DNA from: Gliomastix tumulicola
Lineage: Eukaryota; Ascomycota; Sordariomycetes; Hypocreales; Bionectriaceae
Direction: 5' to 3'
Assembly: GCA_001599755.1 (NCBI GenBank)
Contig: BCHX01000005.1
Coordinates: forward strand, 2,786,409-2,850,408
Length of the DNA: 64,000 nt
A program made the translations under genes and the position numbers. Numbering within the stretch: the stretch's first letter is position 1; every line of letters begins with the position of its first letter. The notes beneath the pieces are model-generated. The model was not told the DNA's origin and made no database searches. It saw nothing but the letters and a program-made list of their open reading frames with translations. Below, piece after piece: positions 33,701-45,702 of the stretch.

Positions 33701-36700
33701 CTAAGCCAAACTGTCATGCGACAGCGAGTCTCGGCTGTTGATCCGTGGCCGTTTGAGAGGGCGGCAACGTGTGCAATGCAGGGCACCTGCAGTTAATTGG
33801 CCCTGTTCCTGCAGCTGAGTCGCTGTCTCTATGCGCTGTGTTGGCTCCGTCAAACGATGGTCTGCTGTGGCCGGGCGCTTAGCTGCGTCGTGCACCTGTG
33901 ACGATCCCGGAGTCAGCGAATGGAGAGCAAGTCCTCCTGAAAGATCCCAACGTGGCAGTGGGACTTTCTGGCTCCAACAGGAACAGGCAAGGATCGAGTG
34001 GATAGGGAGCGGCAGGGGTCAATCACCATCTCGGTGTTTGGCCCCCAAGAATAGAACACAGCAGGTGCCACACCAACGAGATAAGGGGCACGGAAATTTC
34101 CAGACGATGCCTGAAAGCCCTGTTTTTTGTTTTTTTCCCAGCCTGTGTCTGTGCCGAGTACTCGTAGACGCAGCTCAGTGACGGTTGACTTCAACACCCG
34201 CTGCCCGCCTGCGTATACAAGACAGGGCTCCAGAGGATCCCAGAGCTTGGATCAACCAGTGGATTGGCCAATGATGGCGTTCCCCGTTGAAGATAGCGCT
34301 TAGCGTAGAGCTGTGCCTGACTTGGCCTTTCGCTTACCTGTTCTGTGAGGTGCTGCCCTGATCCGATCTGATCAGTCGATTTTTCGTGACCGCAAACCGC
34401 GGGAAGCGTGCTCGACGTAGGAAGAGATTTGATCCCTTCGGGTATTGCGCCTTTCTCCCACACCAGAACCGGTTCTGACGTCCGAGATGGATGACCTTTT
34501 GGGCTGAGACCGAAGCCCGAGGGGGTAGTCAGGATGACGCTGCTTCAATCGGGCCACACGAGAGGCTGCTTGTGAGGGCGGACACAACTCGTACACCGAA
34601 GGCGACTTTGCTGCTGCCCGGGCGATCAATGGGGGGAGAGGATGCCGGCGATGTCGGGCACAGCGGGGACGATTCGACGTTTATACGACCGAGATGTGCA
34701 GTGATGACGGAGGTGACACAGCAGGATGAAACGGATCGACAGGATCATGCGGCACGCAAGAAAAACGCAGAATAGTCTCAAAGTCTGTCGGTGAACGCGG
34801 GAGAGGAGGGACAGATAAATTCAGGTTCACGCTAATTAACAGCAAAGAACGAGAGGAAAATGGACAAGCACGACCAGGGGCACGGGAAGCACATCAGAGG
34901 CAGCCCACGACAGAAACGGGCGAAGTTCGAGCCTGGGGGCGTCACGCAGAAGCGACCTGAGCGGCAGCAAAGCCAAGCTGAAAAGGCTTGCATTCTTCAT
35001 TCTGGTAGGACGAGCACAGCGCCGAAAAGCGGACCAGCCCAGTTTCAGCAGGCAAGGAAACACCGTCCAGCGGGTTCTTTCCCAGTTTCCAGGGGAAAAT
35101 CAGTAGTGGTAGTGGTGAATGGGCAGGCACGATGCGTCGTCAGGAGGAAACAATTGGCAAGTAGCAGCGCCAAGAGCTGAACGCCCAAGGTTCGCTCTTG
35201 CCCAAACTTTCAGCTCCCCTCGCGCCATCGACCATTTGGGTTCAAGCTGTACCGTTCTGGCCTCTGATTGGCCCAGAGCACGGCTTTGCATCGCATCCGG
35301 AATATTCAGGGCCACCCGACGGCTCCACTGCCAAGAGCGCTCCCAACGATGTCATCTCCAGCAGAACAGACAACATGGAAAAAAGACGACGGATGAGGTG
35401 AGACACAGAAGTTAAACCAAGGTCGAAGGACTGGTTTCCGACAAGCCTCAGAGTTGAGTTCGCTGAAGACTACTCATGCATCCATCATGACCATCGTTCC
35501 GACATTACGCTCACTACCAGACGGCCGCGAATTTGCATCAACCTCCGTGCTAACAAAAATGTAATTTATCGGCTGTGGCGCCTGTCGAGCTGACACACCT
35601 CCCCCACGTGGGCAATCTCACTGATCCCTACCCAGGACTTCTCGTCAAGTCAGCTAAAACCCAGACCCAAGCAAGGCCTGCCTCCCAACTCCTTAACGTC
35701 AAGCAGAGACCTCAGTCTCGAGCGCCAATTGCCCAGGACTCACCGACAAACAACAACGGCATGAGACAGCACCGCCTCGGTGTCCGGGCATCAACAATGC
35801 GAAACAGGGCGAGCACTGCCGACACCCCGGAGATGCCATGATGCCCTCCCCCCATATCCGGTGATCCTCGCCCGTGCCTCACACAAGTTGAAACAAGCGA
35901 GGATCAGGGCCCTGCACGCGGTTGTCTCAAGAATTTTTCTACTGCCGAAGATTTTCTTGTCGACTTTTGCTTACGTAGCTCAACCCCAAGCTTCCTTTGA
36001 TGCGTCATGTAATCCTTCATATTATTAAAAGACTGGTTACACAGTCTATTTGTTGCTATCCAGTGCCTCAGATGTGCATCCCAACTTCCCAGTCCTTGCA
36101 GCGCGTGGATCCCAGTCCCATGCCCGGCTGATGGTGAGCACACAAGACAAGCTTGTCGCTCGTCAGCTGATGCCAGACTTCATCATCTTCGGGACCGAGC
36201 CCCGCGTGTGTCTTGAAACAAAACCCCCAGGAGCTCGTCAGACCCGAAGGACATCCGAGATCCTGAACGCTTGCCAAAGAACCAAGACAACTTCAACCGA
36301 CCAGCATCAAGGTCCAACCAACCCTCTGCCCTGGTCGTGTTCAAGAGCTGTTCATAGCCGAGGCCCGGCTCCTGCAACGGAGCCACAATGCCTCTTGAGA
36401 CAACCGCACATCCCACAGGACAAAGCGCGTATTACTCCCAAGACCATGGAGGTCGTTCAGAATAGACTCCAGGCAGCATAAGCCCGGTCTCACCCATCCC
36501 AACCCGACCTCGCCGAATTTCTTATATTAACGCAGCTTCAAGCCGCACCGGTCAAGTAAATAAAGCGGATCCGGCCTGGACCCAGAAGAAGTCGTAGTTA
36601 AGCGAACGGAGTAGAGAAAAGAGATGTAAGCGAGTGAAAGACGTGCATTCGTGCGTTTTTGATCCCTGCTCGTCGTTGGACAAGATATTCGTTTCCCAAA

Positions 36701-36878
36701 GTTGTTACACAGCCGTCAAATCCAAGACAGCTTCTTCGCCAAATGAAATAAGAGAAGAAGAAGAAAAAAGACCATCCTTGCTAGCTGCGCCAGTTACAAG
36801 GAGGAAGAAAGAAGTCGAAGATGAAGTGCCAATATTAAATAAGTGTAGTACGTTCAAGACGTCAAAGCAGAAATGCGC
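33701..36878. other. Intergenic region; probable missing 5' exons of the E-set gene
   Basis: About 3.2 kb with only short, unconvincing open frames on both strands. The part nearest 33.7 kb should hold the upstream exon(s) and promoter of the minus-strand E-set gene, because the island at 33700 begins at a splice acceptor. The part nearest 36.9 kb is the 3' flank of SUR2. No tRNA or repeat was recognised. Confidence 0.45.
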
Positions 36879-38036
36879 TCATTCTGCCTTCTTGACGGGC
36901 TGCTTCTTCTCGAGCGCGGGGTTCGACCGCCTGGTCCCCTCATACTTGGTCCCTAGAAGGGAATCCCAGAACGTGAAGAACGGCTGGGAAAAGTTGGTCT
37001 TGATCCCCCACGTCTGGTGGTGGATGTCGTGGTAGGCAGCGTTGTTCGTCGTGATGAGCTGCAGAGGGTCCCAGGGGAACGCATAGCCGCAGTGGTCATC
37101 GACCGTCTTGATAGAGGAGAAGCCGAAGAAGCACATGCCCTGGCGGAGGGTCATGCCTGTGGCTTTGAAGGCAATGCTAGCGCCGAGCGTGTCGAGGAGG
37201 AACCCCTCGAACGGGTGGTTGTACAGCGCGCCGTAGGCGTAGGGGACGTATAGTCGGTGGTGGCGCGAGTGGAAGGTAACTGCACATTGTCAACTTCGGT
37301 TCTCAGTAGTCAACTCACGCGATCTGCGTCTTCACTTACTATACATCCACTTGTTCACGTGCATCAAGCGGTGGAGGAAGTACTGCCAGGTATCAAGAAT
37401 AACGACGGCGGCAAAGAACTGCACGCCCGGGATAAGCAGGTTGTAGATGACCTTGGCCGCGACGAGCTCCCAGGGAGCGAAAGCCGGAGCTTCCGTCTCG
37501 GGCGCAACGAAGGGATAGTAACCCCCCGCCAATGCGCCCGCCAGCGACGGGAAGGACGTCGCCACGTTCTTTGAGATGGCCGTAGCGTTGAGGCCGACCA
37601 GCCCCAGAAGTCCCGGGAGAAAGCGCTGAGAAAGCCTCAGTCTCGTCGCCCAAACAGCAATGTCGTAGTCGGCCTTGCCAGTCATCTCGGGGGGCTCGGT
37701 GAGCGCAAGCACGGCTCCGGTCGCGACCTGGATGATTTGCTGGATGATGACATCGCGAGCCACCTCATATCTCGACACGCGGTTCCTCTTTGTGATTTCC
37801 TCCGGAGTGTGTAGGCGGTACTGGGGGAACAGGTCGTAGACGTCGATGAGGTGGAAAAAGATCGAGACGACCCAGTAGAAGACGACGGGGACGAGCAGCG
37901 AGACCCAGAAGTCGGAGATCCAGGTGAAAAGATCGGGCTGAGGAGAGAGGGTATACTCCGGCAGCGGCGGGAGACTCGTGTCGAAGAGGGNGTTGTTCAC
38001 AGCCATAGCTGGGCTGGCAGCCGAGTCGTTACCCAT
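36879..38036 (-). CDS. sur2: Sphinganine C4-hydroxylase (Sur2 family)
   Basis: Di-iron fatty-acid-hydroxylase-family membrane enzyme that converts dihydrosphingosine to phytosphingosine in the endoplasmic reticulum. Exons 38036-37340 and 37279-36879 (60-base intron GTAAGT...GCAG) give 365 aa. The three His boxes are in order: HRLMH (about 222-226), HSRHH (236-240, re-formed by the splice) and HDIHH (316-320), with the family phrase RLYVPYAYGALYNHP between them. Membrane segments flank them (SLLVPVVFYWVVSIFFHLI; QFFAAVVIL). The ATG at 38036 is the only in-frame ATG with family-like length. An ambiguous base at 37991 falls in codon 16, leaving that residue uncertain but the frame open. Divergent from TCTP. 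Confidence 0.93.
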
Positions 38037-39779
38037 GGCGGTATTCAAAACGACGCGGAACGTCGGCTCGCGGTCGCACCAATCGAGAGTCGGATTCGGG
38101 GTCGAGAGAAGCCCGGTGGTAGCGCCGAGTATCTGCAGAAAATACGCCGGATAGAAATTGTGCGAATGCTGCTGGCAATGTCGATGTCGGCAGACAGCAG
38201 CGACCTCGGGGAATTTGACGATGGCGGTGACAAATTCGAGGAGCGAAGGAATTACTAAAGGACTCGGGCGCAGTAGTCAGGGGCCGAGAGGTAGAAATGA
38301 CGGAGGGAGCGTGGGAAAGGTAGCGTGCGCTGGAAGAAAACGGAGAGGGGAGAGAGGAAAAGAAAATGGGGGAGTCGTTGTTGAAGAATTAAGAGAGAGT
38401 CGGCACGCGTCGGGGCGAAAGCGAAGCGAAAGCGAGGATGGGAAAGCGAAGGGGGAGAGAGAAATCCGCGGCGGCCTGTGAGAAGATGCCGGACCGTGAG
38501 TACCGAGATCACCAGAGCAGCAGATGATGGGGTGATTCGAGTACAGGGTATGTACCTCGCCACTGCTGCAGAGTGAAGAGGTACATGAGGTCTTGGCTGT
38601 GTCACGAAGTTGGTGGGCTGATGTGGCTGCTCCACAATCCGCTCGCCTTTGGATTTCTTCAGGCGCACCTTGACGCGTAAAGAGACATCACACTTTCTGG
38701 CAGGATTCGACGGCGTCCGCCTGATGACGCATTGACTGATTGACTCGTCGTTATTTACCAACACAGCCAAGACCCAATAGTTGCTTCGTGCTGTGGTTTG
38801 ATGGTTTGATGACTTGACAGGAGAGCGGCATGATCATAAGTCCGAATAGCCTGTTGGATATCCCGAGGAGTCTTACAAACGCCGAGCATAAACCCCCTTT
38901 CCGCGCCCTTGTGGGTTGCACGCGTTGATCAGCCTTGGGAGCTTGTCTGCAGCTCCTGTCTCACTCATCATTTCATGTGTCAAGAGGCCTAATCAGTGTG
39001 CAAATACACTACCAGTTGTCGAGACCTGAAGGCTTCAGGTCGACATGGTACTACTAGTAGGTTAAGTAGAAGAGCCATCAACAGTCTGCCACCAAAGATC
39101 TATTCTTCGCTTTCCTGTTTAGGAAATCGCCTGCACAGAGATGCAATCGATAAGCATGCCCACGATGCTGCCCCAACTCTGTCCCTTGAGTTGCTCTGGA
39201 ACTCCTCAAGTCCCCCAATGATATCTCACTTCATATGAGTATGCAGAAAGAAGCCTCTCTTAAAGAATGTCTCGTCGATACCCAAGGGCACCATGGGTAT
39301 CCCTCTGAAGGTAAGATGGGAAATTAGAATCAGCGGGTTCTTTGTCGGACTGTGACAAAGATCCAGGTACGTACCAGGGGTGGCTTTTTCTCTCTCTCTT
39401 TTTTTTTTTTCTGCTGTTCCCACTCATTTCAACCGTTAGTGACAAAAAGGCTGGACATTGCCAAGAACAAATGCCCCTCATTGCAATATAGAAAAGGCAT
39501 TAGCCTGTCCCAGTGTCCTTTCTGTCCTCTACCCGCGCATTAGAAGCCCACGCTTTCCTTTTTCAGGATTAGCGCACTGAACCCCACCAACGGGAGACCT
39601 TGCCCCTCCTCTGATGGATTTTTTTGAGTCTGGAGGCAAAACAGGTCAATTTTCCCCCTCCTCCTCTCCCATTCTCTCCTCCTCCCCAAGCCTTCGACTT
39701 CGCTCCGCCGTAATCTGTCCTCTCCGTCTTCATCTTCCATCCTCACATCCCGTCGCGTCAACGCCGAAACACCGCCATC
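38037..39779. promoter_or_regulatory. Divergent region between SUR2 and TCTP
   Basis: About 1.7 kb. The SUR2-proximal part has a purine-rich run (gcgaaagcgaagcgaaagcg near 38416), which is pyrimidine-rich in the SUR2 direction. The TCTP-proximal 130 bases are strongly C/T-rich (ctcctcctctcccattctctcc), as expected for a highly expressed translation-related gene. No gene seen. Confidence 0.5.
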
Positions 39780-40786
39780 ATGATTATCTACAAGGTAACG
39801 TCCCTCTAACCTACCAATCCCTCCCCTCTTCTCAGGGTGCCCTTGTCCTACCCCACGTCCCAGCCGCCGAGGACCCCTGGTTTGTGCGCAAATCGCCTCT
39901 TTCGCATTCTCGAAGGGCAGCCACCTACCATGTGTTATTGAGGCTGGGAAGTCAGCAGACACTGGGCGAAATCGCGAAGGAAGAAACATGTTTTGCTAAT
40001 GCGCCCCTTCGCATAGGATCTCCTTACTGGCGACGAGATGATCTCGGACTCGTACCCTCTTAAGGAGGTTGATGGCATCGTCTACGAGGTCGACTGTGCC
40101 ATGATCACCGAGGGTGGTGTCACTGTCGGTATGCAGCCACGCCTTCCCCGAAAGCCACAACAATGCTGGGAATTGGCCTATCGCATCCTGCTGTCGCTTT
40201 CAAGGGGCCGCCAACTCAGCGCGGAAACCGCCTGCTGATACTTCCATTTAGACATCGGTGCCAACGCTTCCGCCGAGGAGGCCGAGGAGGCCCTCGAGGA
40301 CGGTGCTGCTCAGGTCAACAACGTTGTCTACTCTTTCCGTCTCCAGTCCACCACGTTTGACAAGAAGTCCTACCTCGCCTACCTCAAGGGTGCGTGCCTC
40401 CTCTCCTTTCCCAGCTGTGTATGGCAGCAGACATTCTGACATTGTACCCAAGGCTACATGAAGTCCGTCAAGAGCAAGCTTCAGGAGAAGAACGCCGATG
40501 CCGACACCATCACCGCCTTCGAGAAGGGTGCCCAGGCTTTCGTCAAGGAGAAGCTTCTCCCTAACTTCAAGGACTTCGAGTTCTTCACTGGCGAGTCCCA
40601 GGACCCCGATGGCATGTAAGTCGCCCTCGCCCCCGGACTTTGACTCCTGTGGAGTTTCTGTCACATGTTGCGAGTGAGTATACTAAACAAGCCCTCGATA
40701 GGATCGCCCTCCTCAACTACCGTGAGGACGGTGTCACCCCCTATATCACCGTCTGGAAGCACGGTCTCAGCGAGATGAAGGTGTAA
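39780..40786 (+). CDS. tctp: Translationally controlled tumour protein homologue (TCTP/Tma19)
   Basis: Small cytosolic protein associated with ribosomes and microtubules in yeast (Tma19). Five exons: 39780-39794, 40017-40128, 40252-40389, 40453-40615 and 40702-40786, giving 170 aa, the normal family length. The first exon codes only MIIYK, ending CAAG|GTAACG, and exon 2 begins [18 protein letters not shown] signature 1 is seen as [12 protein letters not shown] and signature 2 as [20 protein letters not shown]. All five pieces join in phase; donors are GTAACG, GTATGC, GTGCGT and GTAAGT. The C-terminus [14 protein letters not shown] fits the family. The C/T-rich leader fits strong expression. 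Confidence 0.97.
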
Positions 40787-41141
40787 ACGTTCTTCAGACC
40801 TCGCCCCTGCTTTAAGAATTCAGTCAGCTTTCTTGGGGAAGATGAAGATTTTCAAGTCGTGCAGGAACTACGTATGATTCATGTGGTTGAAAGATTAGTA
40901 CCTTATGCAACCATTGGAAAGACAATTTTCCTCGAGGATACCGGATAAAAATAGCCAAACGGAGGAAACGAATTAAATGAGTGAAGACATTCAAGCCGGC
41001 TGTTCTGCAGAACCTGGCACGTTTAAATTGCGATAATTTGGGTCTGCTTGACTATATGACGGGATTTTAAATATTGACAACGGTCCTTTCTAGACAACGA
41101 CGCACGTACTGACATGCAAAAAACGGGACTATAGACAGTAA
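40787..41141. other. Convergent intergenic region, TCTP to proline-rich gene
   Basis: About 350 bases of A/T-richer sequence serving as 3' flanks of two convergent genes. No gene seen. Confidence 0.5.
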
Positions 41142-42502
41142 TCAAAACGCCGGTCTCGTTGCCAATGGAATCGGAGGCGGCGCGTCCTCGTCTCCCCTGG
41201 CCGGAGCCGGGGTCGGAGCCGCGCCTCCACCAAGGCCGGGCTTCTTCTTAGGCGGCGGTGGCGGCGGCTTCTTCTTCCCGGCGAGTCCGGCCACGGGCGA
41301 CGCGGGCGCATTCTGCTGCTGCTGCTGCTGCTGCTGCGAACTCCCGCCGACAAACCCCCCGACCTTGTTCGCCACGCCGTACTTTTGGTTCAGGCTGTCG
41401 GCGCTCTTCACACCCGAGGCGACTTGCTCGCCGTGTCGCTGCCGGAAGTTGTTGGCCACGCCGGCGGCTGCCCTCGCGTCGCTGACTGAGACGGAGGACG
41501 GGTCTTTGTGGAAGGACGAGGCCGTGTTGAGGGCAGCCTGCTTCTGCGCCCAGGATGTGCCCTCTGCGGGCGCTGCTGCCTCCGAGCTCGAGGTGTTGTT
41601 CAGCTTCGAGAAGCGGTTCTGCAGCTCGCCGAGGTGGCCCGCGCCTGCCTGGCGAGGGGGCGGCGGGGGACTAGGCGACGCCACGGGCCTGCTCCCTATT
41701 CCCAGCCCGGGGACAGACACACCCGCGTTCCCAAGCCTCGAGACGGCCTCCTGATTCAGCGGGTTTCCAGATCCAGAGGGCGGCGTATACGACGGACTCC
41801 CCGCGTTCGTCCTCGCGGGCAGCCGCGGCGGCAGACTCGGCTTCGACGATGGCGGCTGCTGCGGATGCGACAGCGCAGTGTTATAGCTCGGTGGCGGCGG
41901 CCCAGGCGGCGGACTCCTCCCATCTGCGCCGTCCCTCCTCCCCGGCGGCCGCGGCAGATGATCCGTGCTCAGCCCCGTCGTGTTCGCCCGATACGGCCCC
42001 CTCGGCGCCTGCTCCTCCTCCTCCTCCTCTGCATATTGCTGCTGCTGCTGGACAGGCGACTGGTACCCGCTGCCGGCCGGACTCCCGCTGTTCTGGCGCT
42101 GGAACTCGAGCACCTCCTGCGACTGCGAGATCTTGGGCGGCGGCGCGACGGGGGGGCCCCGCGGGTCCTGGTACTTGGAGGGCGCGGTGATGACGGAGCG
42201 CTTCTCCGTCGACGGGGGCGGCGCGGGCGCGAGGCCGGTGCCTCTGCGCCTCGGGGGCGCGGCGAAGGTGGACGGGTCGGTGAGGGTGTTGATGGGGCGG
42301 GCGACGTGTGTCGGCTCGTCGTTGTTCTTCTTGTTCCTGTGGACGAGGCCGCTCTGGACAATGGATGTCAGTCAGTATAGGAAGTATATCCGCGATGGGT
42401 GAGCGAGTAGTGAGAGGGAAGACGTACCACCTGGCCCCTGATGCTTGTCCCGGCCTTCTCCGGGTGCCACCCGTTCTTCACCATGTCTTTGTACTTGGAC
42501 AT
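41142..42502 (-). CDS. Proline/glutamine-rich protein, possibly Aim3-like
   Basis: Exons 42502-42428 and 42353-41142 join in phase (GTG|GTACGT...CCAG|AGC), giving 428 aa. The start gives MSKYKDMVKNGWHPEKAG, a compact conserved-looking N-terminus. The rest is low complexity: poly-Pro runs suited to SH3 or profilin/actin binding (PPPGPPPPSY, KKKPPPPPPKKKPG), an acidic EEEEEE run, and poly-Gln from a (CTG)8 tract at 41313-41336. A helical segment KYGVANKVGGFVGG sits near the C-terminus. The layout resembles fungal cortical-patch-type or Aim3-like proteins, but no catalytic domain is visible, so the function is a guess. The ORF is long and codon use is that of neighbouring genes. The leader side holds an ambiguous base at 42646 in a G run. 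Confidence 0.7.
41313..41336 (-). repeat. (CAG)8 coding for poly-glutamine
   Basis: Eight CTG triplets on the plus strand read as Gln on the minus strand inside the proline-rich protein. Length is likely variable between isolates. Confidence 0.9.
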
Positions 42503-42940
42503 GCTTGCGCCTTCTCTACTACTAGTAGTATGCTGAAGTCTAAGGTAAAGGAAGGACAGTGTCGCTATTCGCGCCGCGCGCATGCGACGATGCAGCAGAA
42601 AGGCGCGGTTATCGATCGGCGGGCAGCGAGTGGGATGGAAGGGGGNAAGACAAACAAGACCCAGGGGAAAAGACGTAAAGAGTCGTGTGCGAGGTGCAGC
42701 GGCCGGAGTTGCAACCCGAAGCGGGGTGACGTCGAGCCCGAGAATTGCTCCTCTATGGCTCAGCGTTCGCTAAAACGGGGAATTTCAGCGGTGCGAGACT
42801 GGGGCTGGATGACATAAAAGGACAGTCTATTTCATGACGCCCAGGGTAACAGACTGTAGGTAAATCTTGTGTCACCTTCATGGGTCAGGGCGATATCCGC
42901 CGCCAACTTCAGCATTCCAGTTCTATCAACGGCTGCTATC
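42503..42940. other. Intergenic region containing an ambiguous base
   Basis: Promoter of the minus-strand proline-rich gene and 3' flank of the next gene. N at 42646 follows a run of five G. No gene seen. Confidence 0.45.
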
Positions 42941-43772
42941 CTACAACTGCACGGTTCGCCAGACTTTCCACGCATAAATCTGGAGCTCCTCAATCCCAAC
43001 CACGACATCGTGCTCCCCAGGTCCCACAGGCTCCCTCTGGAAGAGATGCTCAAAGTCCAGCCGCAGAGGACCGCCCCTGGTGACCGTAAACGGCGATTCA
43101 TCTGGGCGCTCCGTCGTTCCAGCAGCCCAGGCGATATGAACAGCCTGATCCAGATACTGCCGAACCGCCGAAGAAGCCCGCGTTGAAGAAGCCCGTGGTC
43201 GCTGGGCTGCCGCGGCCGGGGGGGCTTCTTGGTACTTCTTCAGGATGATGAGGCGTTGGGCCATCTCGATATTGGCCAGGAGGACGATCTTGACCTGGTG
43301 TCCCGAGGCCGTGAACCACCAGCGCATGTCATCCCTCATAGCCTGCAAGCTCTGCGTATGCCCTGCTTCGATGACGAGAGACGGCCAAGGGTTGGGCCCC
43401 GGGCGTTGGAGCACGGGCGCGCCGCTTGAGTCTGCTTCCGCGGCGTCACCGTTCGCAGCCCGATGCAGTGTGGCACCGTAAGTGCCCCAATGCCGCCGAA
43501 GACCCATCCCGAGGATGGACGCGATGGTCTCATCGTACCAGGTTCGCTGGAGCACCTCATGCGTGGCCGTTGGGATGGCGATGGTGAGCAGCCTGCGAGC
43601 AGCGTAGAAGCGTCTGAAGCGGGAACTTGCGCCTTCTCGCCTCGTTGATACGTGTGAAGTCCTCGGCGGAGACACCGTGGACGTGGAGCGTGTCGGCCGA
43701 GGTGTTGCTGATGTCCTGGAAGAGCTTGTCGACTGTCGTGAACTGGACCTGTGGTGGCAGTGTCTCATGCAT
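42941..43772 (-). pseudogene. Hypothetical fungal protein gene with an apparent frameshift
   Basis: Two overlapping frames each look like part of one protein. Frame 1 starts at the ATG at 43772 and reads sensibly to about 43623, ending FTRINEARRRKF. Frame 2 continues from about 43620 as RRFYAARRLLTIAIPTATHEVL and runs to the stop at 42941. Restoring the frame needs one base skipped (or two added). No intron can bridge so small a gap. The combined protein would be about 276 residues. Frame 2 carries WPSLVIEAGHTQSLQAMRDD, WWFTASGHQVKIVLLANI and YLDQAVHIAW. The order acid, then EAG in a beta-strand, then KIVLL loosely recalls PD-(D/E)XK nuclease folds, but that is a weak resemblance. Either a real lesion or a sequencing indel. 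Function not recognised. Confidence 0.55.
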
Positions 43773-44205
43773 TGTGTTTGCCACGCGACTATGGTTGGTT
43801 TAATGTTGGAAGATGTTGGAAGATGTTGTGATCAATATGTTTATGCATGAGTATTGGGATGATGTCTGTCTTGTCACTGACAGGCCAGGGAGGCTGGCGA
43901 GGAGTTCAAGCTTTGGAGACGTTCCCCGAGCTCAAAAGTCCGACTCCATTAAATTGACCTTCACTTCTGTCACGTTCAAGTAGGTACTAGGGGACTATCT
44001 AGAAATAACCAGTTTTCTCCTGGGACGACATTTGATTAATGTTGAGCGTTCACTTGTTCCGGCCCGATGCTAGATTGACTGGTATAGGGTAGCTCGTATC
44101 AACCGATCGATCCCCTCCAGCAAACGCGTCGCATCGCGTCTCCTCAACCTCATCCAGCATTTCCCCCACCATAAGGAACCTCACGACAGCATACAAACCC
44201 TCGCA
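43773..44205. promoter_or_regulatory. Divergent region upstream of MIS12
   Basis: Shared upstream region of the frameshifted gene (minus) and MIS12 (plus). Two direct copies of ttggaagatgttg occur near 43806-43830. No gene seen. Confidence 0.5.
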
Positions 44206-45429
44206 ATGGCGTCGCAAACCGACTCAGACTACGAACTCCTCACCGAACATCTAGGCTACCCCCCAGTCGTACGTCCCTCCCTCCCTCTCTCCCCTTCCCC
44301 ATCCCCCTCCACCCTCTCCCACTAACAAAGACATCTCTCCCAGTCCCTCCTCGACGACATCATCAACACAGTCAACGTCCTCGCCGACCGCGCCCTCGAC
44401 TCCGTCGAACGCCTCCTCCTCACAATCCCGCCCGCCAACCTCGGCTTCACCCCGCAGCAGCAGCCACCGCCGAAACGACGACGAGGCGCAGCAGCAGAAC
44501 CGGAGAACAATGACGCTAATGACCTCTCCCTCGAGGACGCGGCGAAGCTCGAGATCGAGTCCGGCACGCACAAGCTCGAGACCCTGCTGACGGCGAGCAT
44601 CGACCGCAACTTCGACAAGCTGGAGCTGTACTGCATGCAGAACATCCTGACGGTGCAGCCGCCGAGTCTCCGGCCACATGTGCGGCTGACGCACTACGCG
44701 GGACTTGAATTCGCGGATGATGAACGTGATGAAGGACAGGAGGAGGAAGAAGAAGGGAGGAGGCCGAGCGTGGAGGGCGTGACGGCGCTGAGACGGAGGC
44801 TGCAGGCCAGTCAGCGGCTGAACCTGGCGCTGCACAGGGAGCAGGCGCGGAACGAGACGCTGCTGCGGGATCTGCGGCAGGTCCTGGGTGTCAGGGAGCC
44901 TGGCAGCGGCGGCGGGGTGAAGAGGGAGGAAGTGGAAGAGGGCGAGGACGCTGCGGCGGCGGGCAGCGGGACGTTTGGGTTCCTGGCGCAGGGGAAGACG
45001 CAGCTGGCGTCGGCGGCGGGGTCGGAGGCGCCCATCACGACGACGACGCAATTCACGCTGTCGCAGCTGCAGGCGTTGCGCGCGCTGTCGACGTCCCTGC
45101 GGTCTCTGCTGCCGGACCTGTCGTCGTTGTCGTCGCCGTCTGCGAATGATAGCGACGATTCTGGGAGTTCGGGGAAGAAGACGTGGCGGAAGGAGCGTGC
45201 GGGTTACGTCGAGACGAGCTCGCGGAAGTATCTCGAGAACGCCGGTGGGCTGGAGCTGGGCAAGCAGGGCGAGGTGCGGGACGGGGAGTATCAGGGCGAG
45301 GGGAAGGGACTGAGCAGGGCGGATGTGGAGGGGCTGGAGAGCGCCGTTGCTATGTTGGAGAGGACGAGAGGGCAGGGTGCAAGGGACAAGCCGGCACCGA
45401 CTGAGGGGGAAGCCATGGATGACTCGTGA
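44206..45429 (+). CDS. mis12: Kinetochore protein Mis12/Mtw1
   Basis: Core subunit of the Mis12 (MIND) complex, which links centromeric chromatin to the Ndc80 complex at the kinetochore. Exons 44206-44268 and 44344-45429 (75-base intron GTACGT...CCCAG) give 382 aa. The splice forms the diagnostic N-terminus LLTEHLGYPPVSLLDDIINT, followed by VLADRALDSVERLL. The second conserved block IESGTHKLETLLTASIDRNF and LELYCMQNILTVQPPSLRP match the family, as does RLTHYAGLEF. Residues beyond about 170 are helical and coiled-coil-prone with Ser/Ala-rich inserts. It is longer than yeast Mtw1, as is usual for filamentous fungi. Convergent with the PPR gene. Confidence 0.93.
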
Positions 45430-45702
45430 GGGCTTCCAATGGGACGACGCCCTGATTTGCTTTATTTTTTCTGGAGTTGGATCGCCTATAAGGCAGGGAA
45501 TCGATGCCATGATATGGGAAGCAGGATCCCCTTATGTTATATATATACATTCTATCTAGGACTCATGATAACGATACCCCTCCAAACAAAACACCAACTG
45601 TCTCGCTATAATCACACCATATGCATGTGTACATGCAGTTATAGTACAGTCTTACTTATCTACAGGTAAATCTCCGAGGATGGTGATACATATTCAACCG
45701 CT

